Source: Halomonas sp. SpR8 (lineage in GTDB: Bacteria > Pseudomonadota > Gammaproteobacteria > Pseudomonadales > Halomonadaceae). Taken from it: a DNA stretch of 64,000 bases. The stretch spans positions 62,001-126,000 of the forward strand of contig NZ_JAUAMC010000010.1 in the NCBI RefSeq assembly GCF_031010195.1, read 5' to 3'. Position 1 is the first letter of the stretch, and each line of letters opens with the position of its first letter. Shown in pieces: positions 17,180 to 25,400 of the stretch. Position numbers and translations under genes: made by a program. Under the pieces are notes generated by a model that ran no database searches, was not told where the DNA came from, and saw only the letters and a program-made list of their open reading frames with translations.

Positions 17180-17947
17180 ATGAAAATTGCCAGCATCAAT
17201 GTCAATGGTATTCGTGATGCCGTCGATCGTGGCTTCCTGGACTGGCTGGCTCAGCAGGATGTCGACGTAGTCTGCGTGCAGAACATCAAGGCAAAAAGTT
17301 TTGAACTGGGTGACCACATTCTGTATCCGGAAGGCTATGAAGGCTACTTCCTGGATGCTGAAGAGGATGGTTTCTCCGGTGTGGCACTCTATTGCCGAAA
17401 AATTCCCAAGGCGATTATGTATGGCCTTGGGTTTCCTCAGTGTGACCATGAAGGACGTTTTCTGCAGGCGGATTATGAACGCTTCAGTATCGTCTCCTTC
17501 CTGATGCCTGACGGAAGTGATCAAAAAGCTAAGCAGTCCTTTATGGACCAGTATCAAGAGTACCTGACGAAGATGTCGCGCAAACGCCGCGAATACATCC
17601 TCTGCGGTACTTGGCATATTGCTCATAAAACCGTCGACTTGGCTAACTGGTCGGACAACCAGCTCACGTCGGGCTTCCGCCCGGAAGAGCGCGCCTGGAT
17701 GGATCAGGTGCTTGGCCCCACCGGGTTTATCGATACCTTCCGCGAAATCAATCGCGATGCAGGTGAATATACCTGGTGGCCGAAGCTCGACCAAGACGTA
17801 CCCCGTGAGCGCCAGGAAGGCTGGCGGATCGACTATCAATTAGTCGGCCCCAATTTCCGCCGCCACGTGGTCGACGCGTGGATTGATTACGATGCGACCT
17901 TCTCCGAGTTCGCACCGCTGATCATTGAGTACGACCTAGCGCTGTAG
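17180..17947 (+). CDS. crc: Crc-like protein: ExoIII-fold, catalytic residues lost
   Basis: A 255-residue member of the exonuclease III/endonuclease-phosphatase fold. Overall features (INVNGIRDAVDRGFLDWLAQ, GVALYCRK, KRREYILCGTWHIAH, GWRIDYQLV) resemble Pseudomonas Crc, which with Hfq represses translation of catabolic mRNAs. The ExoIII catalytic positions are substituted: Glu34 of E. coli becomes Asn35 (VQNIK); Asp151 and Asn153 become Thr144 and His146 (GTWHI); the final Asp-His becomes Glu243-Phe244 (SEFAPL). It should therefore not be a nuclease. Position between pyrE and rph matches the Pseudomonas crc locus as I remember it. Start ATG at 17180 after AAAGGGACG. Databases often label such proteins exodeoxyribonuclease III, which would mislead here. 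Confidence 0.8.
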   Translation: MKIASINVNGIRDAVDRGFLDWLAQQDVDVVCVQNIKAKSFELGDHILYPEGYEGYFLDAEEDGFSGVALYCRKIPKAIMYGLGFPQCDHEGRFLQADYERFSIVSFLMPDGSDQKAKQSFMDQYQEYLTKMSRKRREYILCGTWHIAHKTVDLANWSDNQLTSGFRPEERAWMDQVLGPTGFIDTFREINRDAGEYTWWPKLDQDVPRERQEGWRIDYQLVGPNFRRHVVDAWIDYDATFSEFAPLIIEYDLAL

Positions 17948-18007
17948 GCGTTAGACAACGCACTTTTCCCGCGTCGCCCGTCACCCTTGCTGATTAGCCG
18001 GGGTGAC

Positions 18008-18044
18008 AAACAACAGGCCAGCATTTAGCTGGCCTGTTGTTTTT
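18008..18044. terminator. Intrinsic terminator between crc-like gene and rph
   Basis: A 13-bp stem (ACAACAGGCCAGC at 18010-18022; GCTGGCCTGTTGT at 18028-18040) with a 5-nt ATTTA loop is followed by TTTT on the plus strand. The A-rich left flank gives a T-rich tail on the minus strand too, so it can serve both convergent genes. Confidence 0.88.
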
Positions 18045-18072
18045 ATGCTTTACTCCTCACGCCTCACCTTCA

Positions 18073-18822
18073 TTACTCGCGAATACCCAGCGCTTCGCGC
18101 TGTTTCTCACGCAGTTCATCACCGGCTTTTTCAGCCAGATCAAGCATCGCGTTCAACTCGGTGCGAGTAAACGCACCTGCCTCGGCGGTACCCTGTACTT
18201 CGATCAGCTCGCCGCTTTCGGTCATCACCACGTTCAGGTCAGTATCGGCTTTGCTGTCTTCCGGGTAGTCCAGATCCAGCACCGGCACGCCTTTATAAAT
18301 GCCTACGGAAATGGCGCTTACCAACTGCTTGAAGGGGTCGCTTTTAATTTTCTTCTCACGCTGCAGATAACGGATCGCATCCATTAGCGCCACGCAGCCA
18401 CCGGTAATCGCCGCGGTGCGAGTACCACCATCGGCCTGAATCACATCGCAATCCACGGTAATAGTGAACTCACCCAGCTTCTTCAAATTAACCGCGGCGC
18501 GCAGGCTGCGGCCAATCAAGCGCTGAATTTCCAGCGTTCGACCGCCTTGCTTGCCCTGGGTTGCTTCGCGGTTGCTGCGCGAGTGCGTCGCGCGGGGCAG
18601 CATGCCGTACTCTGCGGTTACCCAGCCCTGATTTTTGCCGCGCAGCCAGCGCGGTACAGTGGCTTCTACACTGGCATTACACAGCACTTTGGTATCGCCA
18701 AACTCCACCAGTACCGAGCCTTCCGCATGGCGGGTGTAATCGCGGGTTATGCGAATATCACGCAACTGGTCGGCCTCGCGACCGCTGGGGCGCACAACAT
18801 CAGGACGCTTAGCACTGCTCAC
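18073..18822 (-). CDS. rph: Ribonuclease PH
   Basis: A 249-residue phosphorolytic 3'-5' exoribonuclease that trims tRNA 3' ends. The single RNase PH fold has [45 protein letters not shown] (phosphate-site Arg region) and [20 protein letters not shown]-terminal [20 protein letters not shown] is typical. The start is a GTG at 18822 preceded by AGAGGT. It is divergent from yicC across 132 bp, as in many gammaproteobacteria. Intact, unlike the truncated rph of E. coli K-12. Confidence 0.96.
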   Translation of the reverse strand: MSSAKRPDVVRPSGREADQLRDIRITRDYTRHAEGSVLVEFGDTKVLCNASVEATVPRWLRGKNQGWVTAEYGMLPRATHSRSNREATQGKQGGRTLEIQRLIGRSLRAAVNLKKLGEFTITVDCDVIQADGGTRTAAITGGCVALMDAIRYLQREKKIKSDPFKQLVSAISVGIYKGVPVLDLDYPEDSKADTDLNVVMTESGELIEVQGTAEAGAFTRTELNAMLDLAEKAGDELREKQREALGIRE

Positions 18823-18954
18823 AAATAGTACCTCTCAATAAACACGTAACTAGGAAAAGCCCTCCATTGTACACGTCTAGGCGTGCGCTGATTGGCCTAT
18901 CGGGTAGACTGGTGGCAATGCTTTATAAACCGCTATTTATTAATAGGATAAACA

Positions 18955-19833
18955 ATGGCCGCTTCCAGCCGCGTACACAGCATGACCGCTTTTGCCCGCA
19001 CCGAGCAGGCTGCGCCTTTCGGTACCCTTCAGGTGGAAATTCGCTCGGTGAATCAGCGCTACTTAGAGCCGCATTTTCGCCTACATGAAAGCCTGCGCGA
19101 TTTAGAGCCGATCCTGCGCGAAGCGCTGCGCACCCGTTTGGCCCGCGGCAAAGTCGAGTGCAGCGTTCGCTTTGAGAGCGCCGAAACCACTCAGACCCCC
19201 GCCGTTAATAGCGTTCGCTTAGCCGCCATTGCAGATGCGCTAAGTGCCATTCAGCAGCAGGTGCCCAGCGCCGTTTCACCGACAACTCTGGAGCTATTCA
19301 ATCAGCCCGGCGTGATGGAAACCCGGCACTTCGATCAAGACGCCATCAAAGCCGCCGCCAAGGCGCTGTTTGACCAAGCGCTGGATGAGCTGATTGACGC
19401 CCGGGCCCGAGAAGGCGACAAGCTCGCCGAGATGATCACCACCCGCCTAACGGCCGTTAGCGAGCAGGTGGCCACCGTACGCAGCCTGCTACCGCAGATT
19501 TTAGAGCGCCAGCGAGCGCAGCTCTTAGAGCGTTTGGAGATCGCCAAAACCGAACTCGACCCACAACGCCTGGAAGCCGAACTGGTGCTCGTGGCGCAAA
19601 AAGCTGACGTAGATGAAGAGCTGGATCGCCTAACGGCGCATATCGAAGAAGTCAGCCACCAGCTTGCCCAGAAAGGCCCCAAAGGCCGCCGTTTGGACTT
19701 TCTAATGCAGGAACTCAACCGAGAAGCCAACACGCTTTCATCAAAATCCGTGGTGGCTGAGACGACCCGTTGCGCGGTGGAGCTGAAGGTGCTGATCGAG
19801 CAGATGCGGGAGCAGATTCAGAATATTGAGTGA
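18955..19833 (+). CDS. yicC: YicC-family endoribonuclease
   Basis: A 292-residue soluble protein of the YicC family. It has an N-terminal domain starting HSMTAFARTE ... LQVEIRSVNQRYLEPHFRL and the C-terminal DUF1732 (EVSHQLAQKGPKGRRLDFLMQELNREANTLSSKS). E. coli YicC is reported to be an endoribonuclease acting on small RNAs. The start ATG at 18955 follows AGGATAAACA. In Pseudomonas the next gene is gmk; here about 25 kb of accessory DNA separates them, so yicC marks the left edge of an island. Confidence 0.94.
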   Translation: MAASSRVHSMTAFARTEQAAPFGTLQVEIRSVNQRYLEPHFRLHESLRDLEPILREALRTRLARGKVECSVRFESAETTQTPAVNSVRLAAIADALSAIQQQVPSAVSPTTLELFNQPGVMETRHFDQDAIKAAAKALFDQALDELIDARAREGDKLAEMITTRLTAVSEQVATVRSLLPQILERQRAQLLERLEIAKTELDPQRLEAELVLVAQKADVDEELDRLTAHIEEVSHQLAQKGPKGRRLDFLMQELNREANTLSSKSVVAETTRCAVELKVLIEQMREQIQNIE

Positions 19834-20161
19834 TGTTCATGATGATTTCTTTAGTTCTATAAATTACTGTTTATAAATATTTTATTGCAATTTTTTCCTA
19901 CGCCAGTCTGCCAATATCCAGTGTAGTGGGCAATGGCAGTCAGCTCGACCTTATCGACTTCATCCTGGAAAAAGAGAATTATTCTTTGTCATACTTTTCG
20001 CTCAGCTTATATGCTACCGCCAGCGATTCAGCCGTTTACGACCTTAACGGCGGTATCTCGCAGCAAGTAGTTGTGAAGCACCTCAGTGAACGCGTTATAC
20101 TTTATTCAACCAAAAAGCCAGCCCAACTTGGGCATTTTTTCACAGACGCATCCGGTAACTT
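19834..20161. other. AT-rich left island junction and ietA leader
   Basis: 328 bp without a convincing gene, visibly richer in A+T than yicC. On the plus strand TTGTGA (20071-20076) and TATACT (20096-20101) form a possible promoter with a long 19-bp spacer. Downstream, a dyad GCCCAACTTGGGC (20121-20133) lies between an A-run and a T-run about 30 bp before ietA; it could be an operator or weak attenuator. A GTG-started frame at 19926-20195 overlaps ietA and has no family features, so I do not call it. Confidence 0.45.
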
Positions 20162-21148
20162 ATGGCGACGGCAGAGCAAATCAAAGCTTTATTGAAGAGC
20201 CACGCTGATCACGATGATCAGCGGTTCTACTCTATTGCCCTGCAAGTCGCGGCCAAAGAGGCTCGCAAAGGCCACCACAAATTGGCCAGCGAACTCAAGG
20301 AAACCATCGAGCGTTCACAGAAATCGTCCCAAAGCCTTAGCGTTACGCCTTCAAAGCCGACCCCCCTCGCCCAGCATCCCAAGGGCGATTTGAAAGGGCT
20401 TCTGGAGCTGACGCACTCCACCGCTCGCAAAAATGAGCTAGTGCTGTCGAGTGAGGTGAGTGAACGGCTGGATAAGGTGCTACTTGAGCAACGGCAAAAA
20501 AGCCGCTTGGCTCAGTTTGGCCTTTCTCCAAGGCGTAAACTGTTATTTACTGGCTCTCCGGGCACGGGTAAAACCCTATCGGCCGCTGTATTGGCTTCAG
20601 AGCTGAAGCTTCCGCTTTACACCATCGTTCTGGACAACTTGATCACCCGCTTTATGGGAGAGACCGCAGCGAAGCTTCGGTTGATTTTTGATCACATCAA
20701 GCAAACGCGAGCGGTATACCTGTTTGACGAATTTGACGCTATCGGCACCCAGCGGGGCGCGACAAACGACGTCGGAGAGATACGCCGTGTGTTGAACTCG
20801 TTTCTCATGTTTGTCGAGCAGGACACCTCTGAAAGCATCATTTTGGCAGCGACCAATCACCCAGAGCTTTTGGATAAAGCGCTTTACCGGCGTTTTGACG
20901 ACATTATTCAGTTCGAAAAACCGGGTCAGGCGCAAATCAAGCAGCTGATTGAAAATCGCCTCTCAGCTTTTGAGACAGGCAACCTCGGCTGGGAAGAAAT
21001 CACCCAGGCAGCATTCGGGTTAAGTTCAGCTGACGTCACCCGCGCCTGTGAAGATGCTGCTAAAGAGGCGGTCTTGCACCATGATGCCAAAATCACCACT
21101 GCAATGATTACCAAGGCTGTGCAACGCCGACAAAACGGAAAACAATAA
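20162..21148 (+). CDS. ietA: AAA+ ATPase, IetA-like (antitoxin/defence partner)
   Basis: A 328-residue AAA+ ATPase. It has an N-terminal helical region, Walker A GSPGTGKT (131-138), Walker B YLFDEFDAIG (Asp189-Glu190), sensor-1 Asn232 and arginine-finger-like Arg243-Arg244 (LYRRFDD). The downstream neighbour, 9 bp away, is a subtilisin-like protease. This pairing is the IetAS arrangement, described first as an ATPase/serine-protease toxin-antitoxin and incompatibility module of Agrobacterium Ti plasmids and later listed among antiphage systems. By analogy the ATPase would hold the protease in check or present substrates. The symbol is assigned from domain pairing, not alignment. The ribosome binding site at ATG 20162 is weak (GGTAACTT), suggesting lower ATPase synthesis than expected. 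Confidence 0.78.
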   Translation: MATAEQIKALLKSHADHDDQRFYSIALQVAAKEARKGHHKLASELKETIERSQKSSQSLSVTPSKPTPLAQHPKGDLKGLLELTHSTARKNELVLSSEVSERLDKVLLEQRQKSRLAQFGLSPRRKLLFTGSPGTGKTLSAAVLASELKLPLYTIVLDNLITRFMGETAAKLRLIFDHIKQTRAVYLFDEFDAIGTQRGATNDVGEIRRVLNSFLMFVEQDTSESIILAATNHPELLDKALYRRFDDIIQFEKPGQAQIKQLIENRLSAFETGNLGWEEITQAAFGLSSADVTRACEDAAKEAVLHHDAKITTAMITKAVQRRQNGKQ

Positions 21149-21157
21149 GGGTGCTTC

Positions 21158-23677
21158 ATGGCGGATCAGAAACCGCATTTACTGTTAAGCGGTATTGGCC
21201 GCAACGAAGATTTTCAGTCCCGTAATCAAGTTAGAGGTGTCGGTGTTCCCCGTAGAGACCGTCATACGCACGGTATCGCTTTAAGGCAGCAATACGCCGA
21301 TGCACTTGCTAGGCATCAGACTCGCCAATCTGAGCCCCTGGTTCCCATTACTGACGAAACGGGTATTTACGTTGAAATCGTAGGGTTTGCGGATGTCGAG
21401 CTTCCACTTGATAAGCTCGATAACCGTGCTTTTAAGCTTCGGTCGTGCCGTAAAGTGGGTGGGAGAGAAGTAGCAACGGTATTTATTCCCGACCCTCAGC
21501 GAGACGCTTTTCAAAAAAAGGTTCATGAGTATCTCAACAAAGATAGAGCGAAGGGAAAGCCTGCTAATCAAGCCCTTATCGACAGTATCGCTGAAATCAA
21601 GCTGGCAGATTTGCGTTCCTTCTGGACAGATGACCTAGCGCTATTCCCCGAAGTGACTGATCAGCCCGTGTGGTGGGAGCTATGGTTGAAAAAGCGGGCT
21701 ACAGCTCTATCCGCTAGAGAAGTTGCTGAGCAGCTTGCGGAGCGGCTTAACGCTGAGCTAAGCAACACCTCAATTAGCTTCTTCGATAATTTTGTTATCC
21801 TCATCAAAGCGTCCGTTGAACAGCTTGAGTCAGCACCCGAACTTATTGCCAACCTTGAAGAGTTGCGTCGCGCCAAGCAAACCCCTAATGCGTTCATTTC
21901 CATGCCTGCCAAAGAGCAACACGAGTGGGCTAGTGAGCTAGCAGATCGGATACGGCTAGACGAAAATACCACCACGGCTATTACGGTGCTGGATACAGGG
22001 ATAAATTACCACCATCCACTGTTAAGCCAAGTGACTACGCAGCAATTAGCACAAGCGTGGGAGCCCAGGTGGCCTCCCTATGATGACTACCAGCCTACCT
22101 ACCCCCTTGCGCCCTATAATGATCATGGCTCCAGGCAAGCGGGGCTGGCAGCGCTAGGCGAGCTAGATAAGTCGTTACTCGCTACCCACGAAATTTGGCT
22201 CGCTTACAGAATTGAGTCTGGACGCATACTGCCACCAGCTGGCAATAACGATCCTGAACTTTACGGTGCTATTACCGTAGGTACCGCTGCGAAGCTTGAA
22301 ATTAACAACCCCGAATTTTCCCGAGTTTATTCTCTGGCTGTTACCTCGCCTGCTGACTCAATCAGTGGGCAGCCTTCGTCCTGGTCTGCTGAAATTGATC
22401 AGTTCGCCTTTGGCCTGGAAGACGACTTACAGCGGCTGTTTGTGATTTCGGCTGGTAACAACCAGGCGTTATACGCGACGGTGGATTACTGGGATCAGGT
22501 ACACCTCGCAGACATAGAAGACCCGGCCCAAGCATGGAACGCCTTAACAGTAGGTGCTTATACAGAAAAAACAATCAATGACGACCCAAGCTTTGCAGGC
22601 TGGGCACCCTTTGCTAAATCAGGGGATGTTGCTCCCGCTAGTCGGTCATCAGTTAATTGGGGCTGGAAAAAACAAGCGCCTTATAAACCAGATGTGGTGG
22701 CAGAAGGCGGAAACCGGTTGCTCTCGCCTGACGGCACGGAAGTGTCGGATGCTGACGTGGTATCGCTATTAACAACCTCAGGCAGAACGAGCGGGCAGTT
22801 ATTTGAAACCACCAAGGATACCAGCGCTGCCTGTGCCCTGGTTTCCAGGCAAGCCGCGCTTTTAATGAAGGAATACCCTGGTTACTGGCCGGAAACAATA
22901 CGTGGGCTAGTTGTTCATTCAGCTGAATGGACTTCAAGGATGCAAAAACGCTTTGAGGAGTTACGCAGAGATCAATCGTATACAAATGCCACCAAAGTGA
23001 TGCTTAGATGCGTGGGACACGGTGTGCCAAGCTTGGAGCGTGCAAGGTATAGCGCGAACCATGCCTTGACGCTGATTGTTCAGGATACCCTGCAGCCCTT
23101 TAACAAGCCGAGTGCCAAGGCTTCTGACGATCCCAAGCTGAATGAGATGCAGCTTTACCAGTTGCCTTGGCCTGTTGAAGAGTTACGCAAACTGCCGCCA
23201 GAATTGAATATTAAATTACGCGTGACGCTTTCGTACTTTATTGAGCCGAATCCGGGCCGTAGAGGCTACCGCCAGCGCTATAGTTATCAATCCCACGGGC
23301 TGCGTTTCAATGTCATTCGCCCTGGCCAGCCGTTAGAAAACTTTCGTGCTGCGATTAATCGTGTAGCTAACGACGCTGTAGAGGACTACCAAGGTGTCGA
23401 AGGTGATAGCAGTGGTTGGTTATTAGGCCCCCAGATTAGAACACGCGGCTCGCTTCACTCCGATACATGGACAGGTTCAGCGGCGGATCTAGCCGATATG
23501 CACACGCTGGCGGTCTATCCCGTGGGTGGCTGGTGGAAATACCGTGCAGGGGAAGAGCGTTGGCAAAACCGTGTTCGCTTTAGCCTGATCGTCAGCATTG
23601 ACGTGCCGGATAGCGAAGTAGATATCTACTCCGAGGTCGAGAACCTGATTGAAACCAAAGTGGAAGTAGATATCTGA
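21158..23677 (+). CDS. ietS: Subtilisin-like serine protease, IetS-like
   Basis: An 839-residue S8-family protease. The first 270 residues are an unrecognised N-terminal domain. The catalytic domain has Asp279 (VLDTGINYHHPLL), His323 (NDHGSRQAGL), oxyanion Asn434 (ISAGNNQ) and Ser556 (KDTSAACAL), so the triad is complete. The Ser motif is unusual: DTSAAC replaces the common GTS(M/F)A(T/S)P. About 250 C-terminal residues of beta-rich character follow. No signal peptide is seen, so it acts in the cytosol. AAGGG lies just upstream of the ATG at 21158. As the presumed effector of an IetAS pair it would be toxic or antiviral when released; its substrate is unknown. Confidence 0.8.
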   Translation: MADQKPHLLLSGIGRNEDFQSRNQVRGVGVPRRDRHTHGIALRQQYADALARHQTRQSEPLVPITDETGIYVEIVGFADVELPLDKLDNRAFKLRSCRKVGGREVATVFIPDPQRDAFQKKVHEYLNKDRAKGKPANQALIDSIAEIKLADLRSFWTDDLALFPEVTDQPVWWELWLKKRATALSAREVAEQLAERLNAELSNTSISFFDNFVILIKASVEQLESAPELIANLEELRRAKQTPNAFISMPAKEQHEWASELADRIRLDENTTTAITVLDTGINYHHPLLSQVTTQQLAQAWEPRWPPYDDYQPTYPLAPYNDHGSRQAGLAALGELDKSLLATHEIWLAYRIESGRILPPAGNNDPELYGAITVGTAAKLEINNPEFSRVYSLAVTSPADSISGQPSSWSAEIDQFAFGLEDDLQRLFVISAGNNQALYATVDYWDQVHLADIEDPAQAWNALTVGAYTEKTINDDPSFAGWAPFAKSGDVAPASRSSVNWGWKKQAPYKPDVVAEGGNRLLSPDGTEVSDADVVSLLTTSGRTSGQLFETTKDTSAACALVSRQAALLMKEYPGYWPETIRGLVVHSAEWTSRMQKRFEELRRDQSYTNATKVMLRCVGHGVPSLERARYSANHALTLIVQDTLQPFNKPSAKASDDPKLNEMQLYQLPWPVEELRKLPPELNIKLRVTLSYFIEPNPGRRGYRQRYSYQSHGLRFNVIRPGQPLENFRAAINRVANDAVEDYQGVEGDSSGWLLGPQIRTRGSLHSDTWTGSAADLADMHTLAVYPVGGWWKYRAGEERWQNRVRFSLIVSIDVPDSEVDIYSEVENLIETKVEVDI

Positions 23678-23704
23678 ATAAACCCTATCTCCGTAAACGG
23701 TGCA

Positions 23705-23961
23705 TCAGCAGTCGCCCCCATCTATCTGGGCAGGAATCAAGGAACGCACGGAAGTTGCGCGCGTCTGCGCGTCATTATTGGACTGATCTCCCGAAAACAG
23801 CTGCAGCTCAGGGTCAATCTGTACAGCAAACGGAAAGTCGAGCCACGTCGTTGGGTACGAGAAACGGTACACTTCTCGCTGCCCCAGACTAAATCTACTT
23901 CCAGCCTCCTGAGCAACTCAGGCTGCTGCGAGGCAAACCAATCAGCATAGACCCATATCGA
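23705..23961 (-). pseudogene. hipA-family N-terminal remnant (frameshifted)
   Basis: Reading the minus strand, one frame from 23961 encodes IWVYADWFASQQPELLRRL and LEVDLVWGSEK. The next frame from about 23872 continues VYRFSYPTTWLDFPFAVQID and IDPELQLFSGDQ, then a stop at 23705. Joined by a one-base frameshift, this matches the N-terminal subdomain of the HipA kinase subfamily that begins with YADW and continues YDxxWL ... DPxLxLxxGxQ. No kinase domain follows and the start codon is missing, so this is a fragment of a lost hipA. It sits directly behind ietS and shows that genes have been exchanged in this island. Confidence 0.6.
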
Positions 23962-23974
23962 TTACTCATGATGA

Positions 23975-24124
23975 ATGCCTGCCTTCAGAGGTAGAGCGAT
24001 AAACCAATTGTGGCAGTACTACAGCGAAGCCGGTGATGGGATAGAAGATATTGCCTATCCGACCCTGCGTGATAGGATGCGTCGCGCAGAGAAACGCGAT
24101 CAAAACGAAGGTGGAAACGAGTGA
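23975..24124 (+). CDS. Short hypothetical protein, possibly remnant, coupled to XRE-ImmA gene
   Basis: A 49-codon frame opening MPAFRGRAINQLWQYYSEAG and ending RAEKRDQNEGGNE, whose stop is 1 bp from the ATG of the XRE-ImmA gene (TGATATG). The amphipathic, charged composition looks protein-like, but I recognise no family. It may be the 3' end of a gene broken when the hipA remnant arose, or a small leader ORF coupling translation of the next gene. No good ribosome binding site precedes it. Confidence 0.3.
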   Translation: MPAFRGRAINQLWQYYSEAGDGIEDIAYPTLRDRMRRAEKRDQNEGGNE

Positions 24125-24125
24125 T

Positions 24126-25337
24126 ATGAGAACAGGGGTTGATGGCTTTCAAGGCCAGCGGTTGAGCCAACTGCGCATGGCCCAAAATCTGACCCTCGCG
24201 GAGTTGGGAGAGCTAGTAGGTCGCTCTTCCAGTACGGTTTCGGCCTGGGAAAAAGGCACCCAGCTACCTGAGGTCGAGTCATTTGATCGTCTTTGCAACG
24301 TGTTTCACGTCTCTCGCATGTGGTTTTTGAAGCCTGTTCCTCCTGTTATTCAGGAAAGCCAGCGACCTTACTTTTTCCGTTCACAAGCCTCTGTTCACAA
24401 GCAGGCACGTGAAAGGTCACAACTCTATTTAGCGTGGCTGCAAGAAATCTCTGACTTCTTCCAGGAGGCGATGGAGTGGCCAGAAGTCAATGTGCCGATG
24501 CTGGACGCTAACGACTGCCGATTGATCAGCGATGAGGAAATTGAAGACATCGCCAGAGAGTGCCGTGAAGCTTGGAAGTTGGGTTCTGCACCAATCCCAA
24601 ACGTGATTCAAGTAATGGAAAATGCGGGGATTATTTGCACTCGCGCCACCCTGGGGCACGTCAAAATGGACGGTGTTTCTCATGTCTCCGTTTTGGATGG
24701 TCGCCCCTATGTGTTGATCGCTGAAGACAAAGCAAATGCCATTCGTAACCGCTTTGATGCCGCGCATGAGCTTGGGCACGTAGTGCTGCACTCCAAAATA
24801 CCGGCAGCGCAATACACTAAAAAAGAGCTGTATGACCTGTTAGAAGGGCAGGCACACCGCTTTGCCAGCGCTTTCTTAATGCCGCCCGAGAGCTTTGCTC
24901 AAGAGGTTGTCTGGCCAACGCTGGATAACCTGCTTTCGCTTAAGTCGCGCTGGAAAGTCTCGGTGGCGTCGATGATCGTTCGCTGCCGAGATTTATCGCT
25001 GCTGACTGAGCAGTTAGAGCTAAGGCTGTGGAAAGGGCGCTCGGCTCGTAAATGGACGAAAGGTGAGCCAGGTGATGATGTCCTGGCTTTCGAGCAACCC
25101 AAGCTGATGATGCGCGGCGCGCACCTCTTGGTAGATAACGGCATCTTTGAACGCACTGAGCTGGTTCACCAGATTGGCCTGCCGCCAGAGACGATTGAAA
25201 TGCTGTGTAATTTACGCCCAGGTTACCTAAGTGTTCAGCCTGACACTGCAGACAACGTAGTGCCTCTCAAGCTCAAGCGTGATACGGCAAGGTCCGGCCG
25301 GGCGAGGCGAGCGGATGTGTTGCCATTCCCGCAGTAA
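24126..25337 (+). CDS. XRE-family regulator fused to ImmA/IrrE metallopeptidase
   Basis: A 403-residue protein. The XRE helix-turn-helix covers about residues 10-66 (LSQLRMAQNLTLAELGELVG, SSSTVSAWEKG). The ImmA/IrrE zinc protease domain has HELGH (His214, Glu215, His218) in RFDAAHELGHVVLH and a downstream EGQAHRFASAFLMP, where a Glu/His ligand is expected. A C-terminal domain of about 130 residues follows (SRWKVSVASMIVR). Members of this class cleave or sequester repressors and often control mobile-element or toxin genes. It stands between the ietAS pair and the restriction operon, converging on the latter with 63 bp between stops. It could control either, or be an independent toxin-antitoxin-like unit. 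The ATG at 24126 is chosen because the HTH then starts normally. Confidence 0.85.
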   Translation: MRTGVDGFQGQRLSQLRMAQNLTLAELGELVGRSSSTVSAWEKGTQLPEVESFDRLCNVFHVSRMWFLKPVPPVIQESQRPYFFRSQASVHKQARERSQLYLAWLQEISDFFQEAMEWPEVNVPMLDANDCRLISDEEIEDIARECREAWKLGSAPIPNVIQVMENAGIICTRATLGHVKMDGVSHVSVLDGRPYVLIAEDKANAIRNRFDAAHELGHVVLHSKIPAAQYTKKELYDLLEGQAHRFASAFLMPPESFAQEVVWPTLDNLLSLKSRWKVSVASMIVRCRDLSLLTEQLELRLWKGRSARKWTKGEPGDDVLAFEQPKLMMRGAHLLVDNGIFERTELVHQIGLPPETIEMLCNLRPGYLSVQPDTADNVVPLKLKRDTARSGRARRADVLPFPQ

Positions 25338-25400
25338 GATGATCGTAGCTACTCGAAGAGGCGGCATTGCAGGTGTCCAATAGAGTTTCGCCCTGAGCGT

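Noticed and set aside
19926..20195. GTG-started 89-codon frame upstream of and overlapping ietA
   Set aside because: No family feature, no clear ribosome binding site, overlaps the ATPase start by 34 bp; probably chance in AT-rich DNA.
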